Source of the DNA: Candidatus Nomurabacteria bacterium
Lineage (GTDB): Bacteria > Patescibacteriota > Minisyncoccia > Phycocordibacterales > PALSA-1337
DNA: 5,976 bases
Assembly: GCA_943355185.1 (NCBI GenBank)
Contig: CALREM010000017.1
Span: 1 to 5,976 of the forward strand
Direction: 5' to 3'
Part shown: one piece after another, positions 5,255-5,976 of the stretch
Layout: every line of letters begins with the position of its first letter
Position numbering within the stretch: the first letter of the stretch is position 1
Notes under the pieces: model-generated
Databases searched by the model: none
Told to the model about the DNA's origin: nothing
The model's input: only the letters and a program-made list of their open reading frames with translations
Program-made: the position numbers and the translations under genes

Positions 5255-5965
5255 ATGGCTAAGTTCGCTCTAAAGGAAAAAGCTTTTTCTCTCCGAAAGG
5301 AGGGTAAATCTATCGCGGAGATCGCGCATATCCTCAGTCTATCCAAAAGTACTGTAAGTTTGTGGTGCAAGGAGATTAAACTCACTAAACTTCAACGGGA
5401 GGTTTTGTACCATAAAATGGTTGAAATGGGTCATAGGGGAAGATTGCTTGGGGCACTTACAAATCGTCGTAAAAAAGAAGTCTCAGTCACATCGGCTCAA
5501 AAATGGGCATCAGATTTATTTGGTTCGATGTCAGAAAGAGATTTTTTGTTTGCCGGAGTAGCTCTTTATTGGGGAGAAGGAAGTAAGGCAGATGGAGGGC
5601 ACCTTTCGTTTGTAAATTCGGATAGTGCAATGGTCTTATTTATGTATAAATGGTTCCAGGTATTTTTTCAGGTATCTCCTGAAGATTTTATTCCAAGAAT
5701 ATATATAAATGAGATTCACCGGCCGCGTATTGAAGAGATCTTGAATTTCTGGTCTAATCTGCTAGAATTGCCGCGAAGCAGCTTTCGTGGGACAATCTTT
5801 ATCAAAACTTCGCAAAAAAAGATATACTCTAATCACAGCACCTATTATGGCCTGCTGTCATTGAGAGTAAAGAGAAGTTCAGTATTGAAGTATAAGCTTC
5901 TCGCGCTTGTTGATTTAATGCGCAATGCCGGCGTAGCTCAGGTAGTTAGAGCATCGCACTCATAA
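5255..5965 (+). CDS. HTH-domain protein of unknown function with ALYWGEGSK motif; 3' end overlaps a tRNA
   Basis: This is a 236-residue protein. Residues ~5-42 form a helix-turn-helix (EGKSIAEIAHILSLSKSTVSLWCKEI), like those of resolvase-type or sigma-factor DNA-binding domains. The linker 43-90 is basic (RRKKE at 71-75). Residues ~95-222 form a second domain with GVALYWGEGSK (101-111), LSFVNSDSAMVLFMYKWF (117-134), FWSNLLELP (165-173) and YYGLLSLRV (197-205). I recall such proteins as hypotheticals in candidate-phyla genomes. The WGEGSK turn after a hydrophobic helix loosely resembles LAGLIDADG homing endonucleases, but this is inference and no catalytic activity can be claimed. The start ATG 5255 lies just behind a promoter. 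The last 12 residues (AGVAQVVRASHS) and the TAA stop are encoded by the following tRNA gene, so the natural C-terminus is doubtful: the original stop may have been lost, or the protein simply reads into the tRNA. Confidence 0.8.
   Translation: MAKFALKEKAFSLRKEGKSIAEIAHILSLSKSTVSLWCKEIKLTKLQREVLYHKMVEMGHRGRLLGALTNRRKKEVSVTSAQKWASDLFGSMSERDFLFAGVALYWGEGSKADGGHLSFVNSDSAMVLFMYKWFQVFFQVSPEDFIPRIYINEIHRPRIEEILNFWSNLLELPRSSFRGTIFIKTSQKKIYSNHSTYYGLLSLRVKRSSVLKYKLLALVDLMRNAGVAQVVRASHS
5914..5919 (+). promoter_or_regulatory. Candidate -10 box for the second tRNA, inside the HTH gene
   Basis: TTTAAT matches TATAAT at five of six positions and ends 7 bases before the tRNA 5' end at 5927. No -35 is found at a proper distance (TTGAAG at 5885-5890 is 23 bases away). 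If used, it would let the tRNA be made independently of the overlapping reading frame. It is weak evidence in a coding region. Confidence 0.3.
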
Positions 5966-5976
5966 AGCGAAGGTCC
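5927..5976 (+). tRNA. tRNA with CAT anticodon, 3' part outside window (probably elongator Met)
   Basis: The first 50 bases of a tRNA are present: acceptor 5' strand GCCGGCG (5927-5933), TA, D-stem GCTC/GAGC around AGGTAGTTA, anticodon stem TCGCA/AGCGA and loop CTCATAA with CAT at 5961-5963. The D-stem has C11-G24 and the acceptor begins with G, so it is not an initiator. The CAT anticodon belongs to elongator tRNA-Met or to tRNA-Ile2 (C34 modified to lysidine). The acceptor and D-arm look more like Met, but the 3' half needed to decide is missing. The anticodon stem has an A-A mismatch at 31-39. The preceding gene's reading frame covers its first 39 bases. Confidence 0.9.

Noticed and set aside
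1..5976. CRISPR array, insertion sequence, toxin-antitoxin pair or riboswitch
   Set aside because: I found no regularly spaced repeats, no transposase, no terminal repeats with target duplications and no recognisable riboswitch core. The ~60-base exporter leader is too short and unstructured to claim one.

Overview
This window looks like a piece of a streamlined bacterial genome, most likely from the Candidate Phyla Radiation (Patescibacteria, Parcubacteria-like). No organism label is visible, so this is inference. It rests on four things: short intergenic gaps; gene starts that mostly lack a Shine-Dalgarno sequence and sit directly behind a -10 box; a GatC/GatA pair next to ligA without gatB in view; and two uncharacterised families that I recall as recurrent in these genomes (a one-helix membrane protein with a soluble C-terminal domain, and an HTH protein carrying an ALYWGEGSK motif).

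Left part, + strand (1-3066): the 3' end of ligA (NAD-dependent DNA ligase; last HhH motifs and BRCT domain) runs into a perfect 22-bp inverted repeat that contains its stop codon. Next come gatC and gatA, two subunits of the tRNA-dependent amidotransferase that makes Gln-tRNA(Gln) and/or Asn-tRNA(Asn). After gatA, an extended -10 promoter overlapping an operator-like palindrome leads into a gene for a single-pass membrane protein whose C-terminal domain carries an R-x4-H (HEPN-like) motif. A bidirectional hairpin terminator at about 3101-3147 closes this block and also ends the convergent gene.

Right part (3160-5976): on the minus strand, an initiator tRNA-fMet gene and then a 610-residue fused ABC exporter (membrane domain plus ATPase), each with its own recognisable promoter. 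Diverging from the tRNA, back to back, is a + strand gene for an HTH protein of unknown function. Its reading frame runs straight into a second CAT-anticodon tRNA (probably elongator Met), and its stop codon lies in that tRNA's anticodon loop. The window ends inside this tRNA.

Functionally the window is a mixture of housekeeping information-processing genes (ligase, amidotransferase, two CAT tRNAs) with an exporter and two uncharacterised proteins. I see no CRISPR array, insertion sequence, toxin-antitoxin pair or other clear defence system. No stretch longer than 300 bases lacks a gene.
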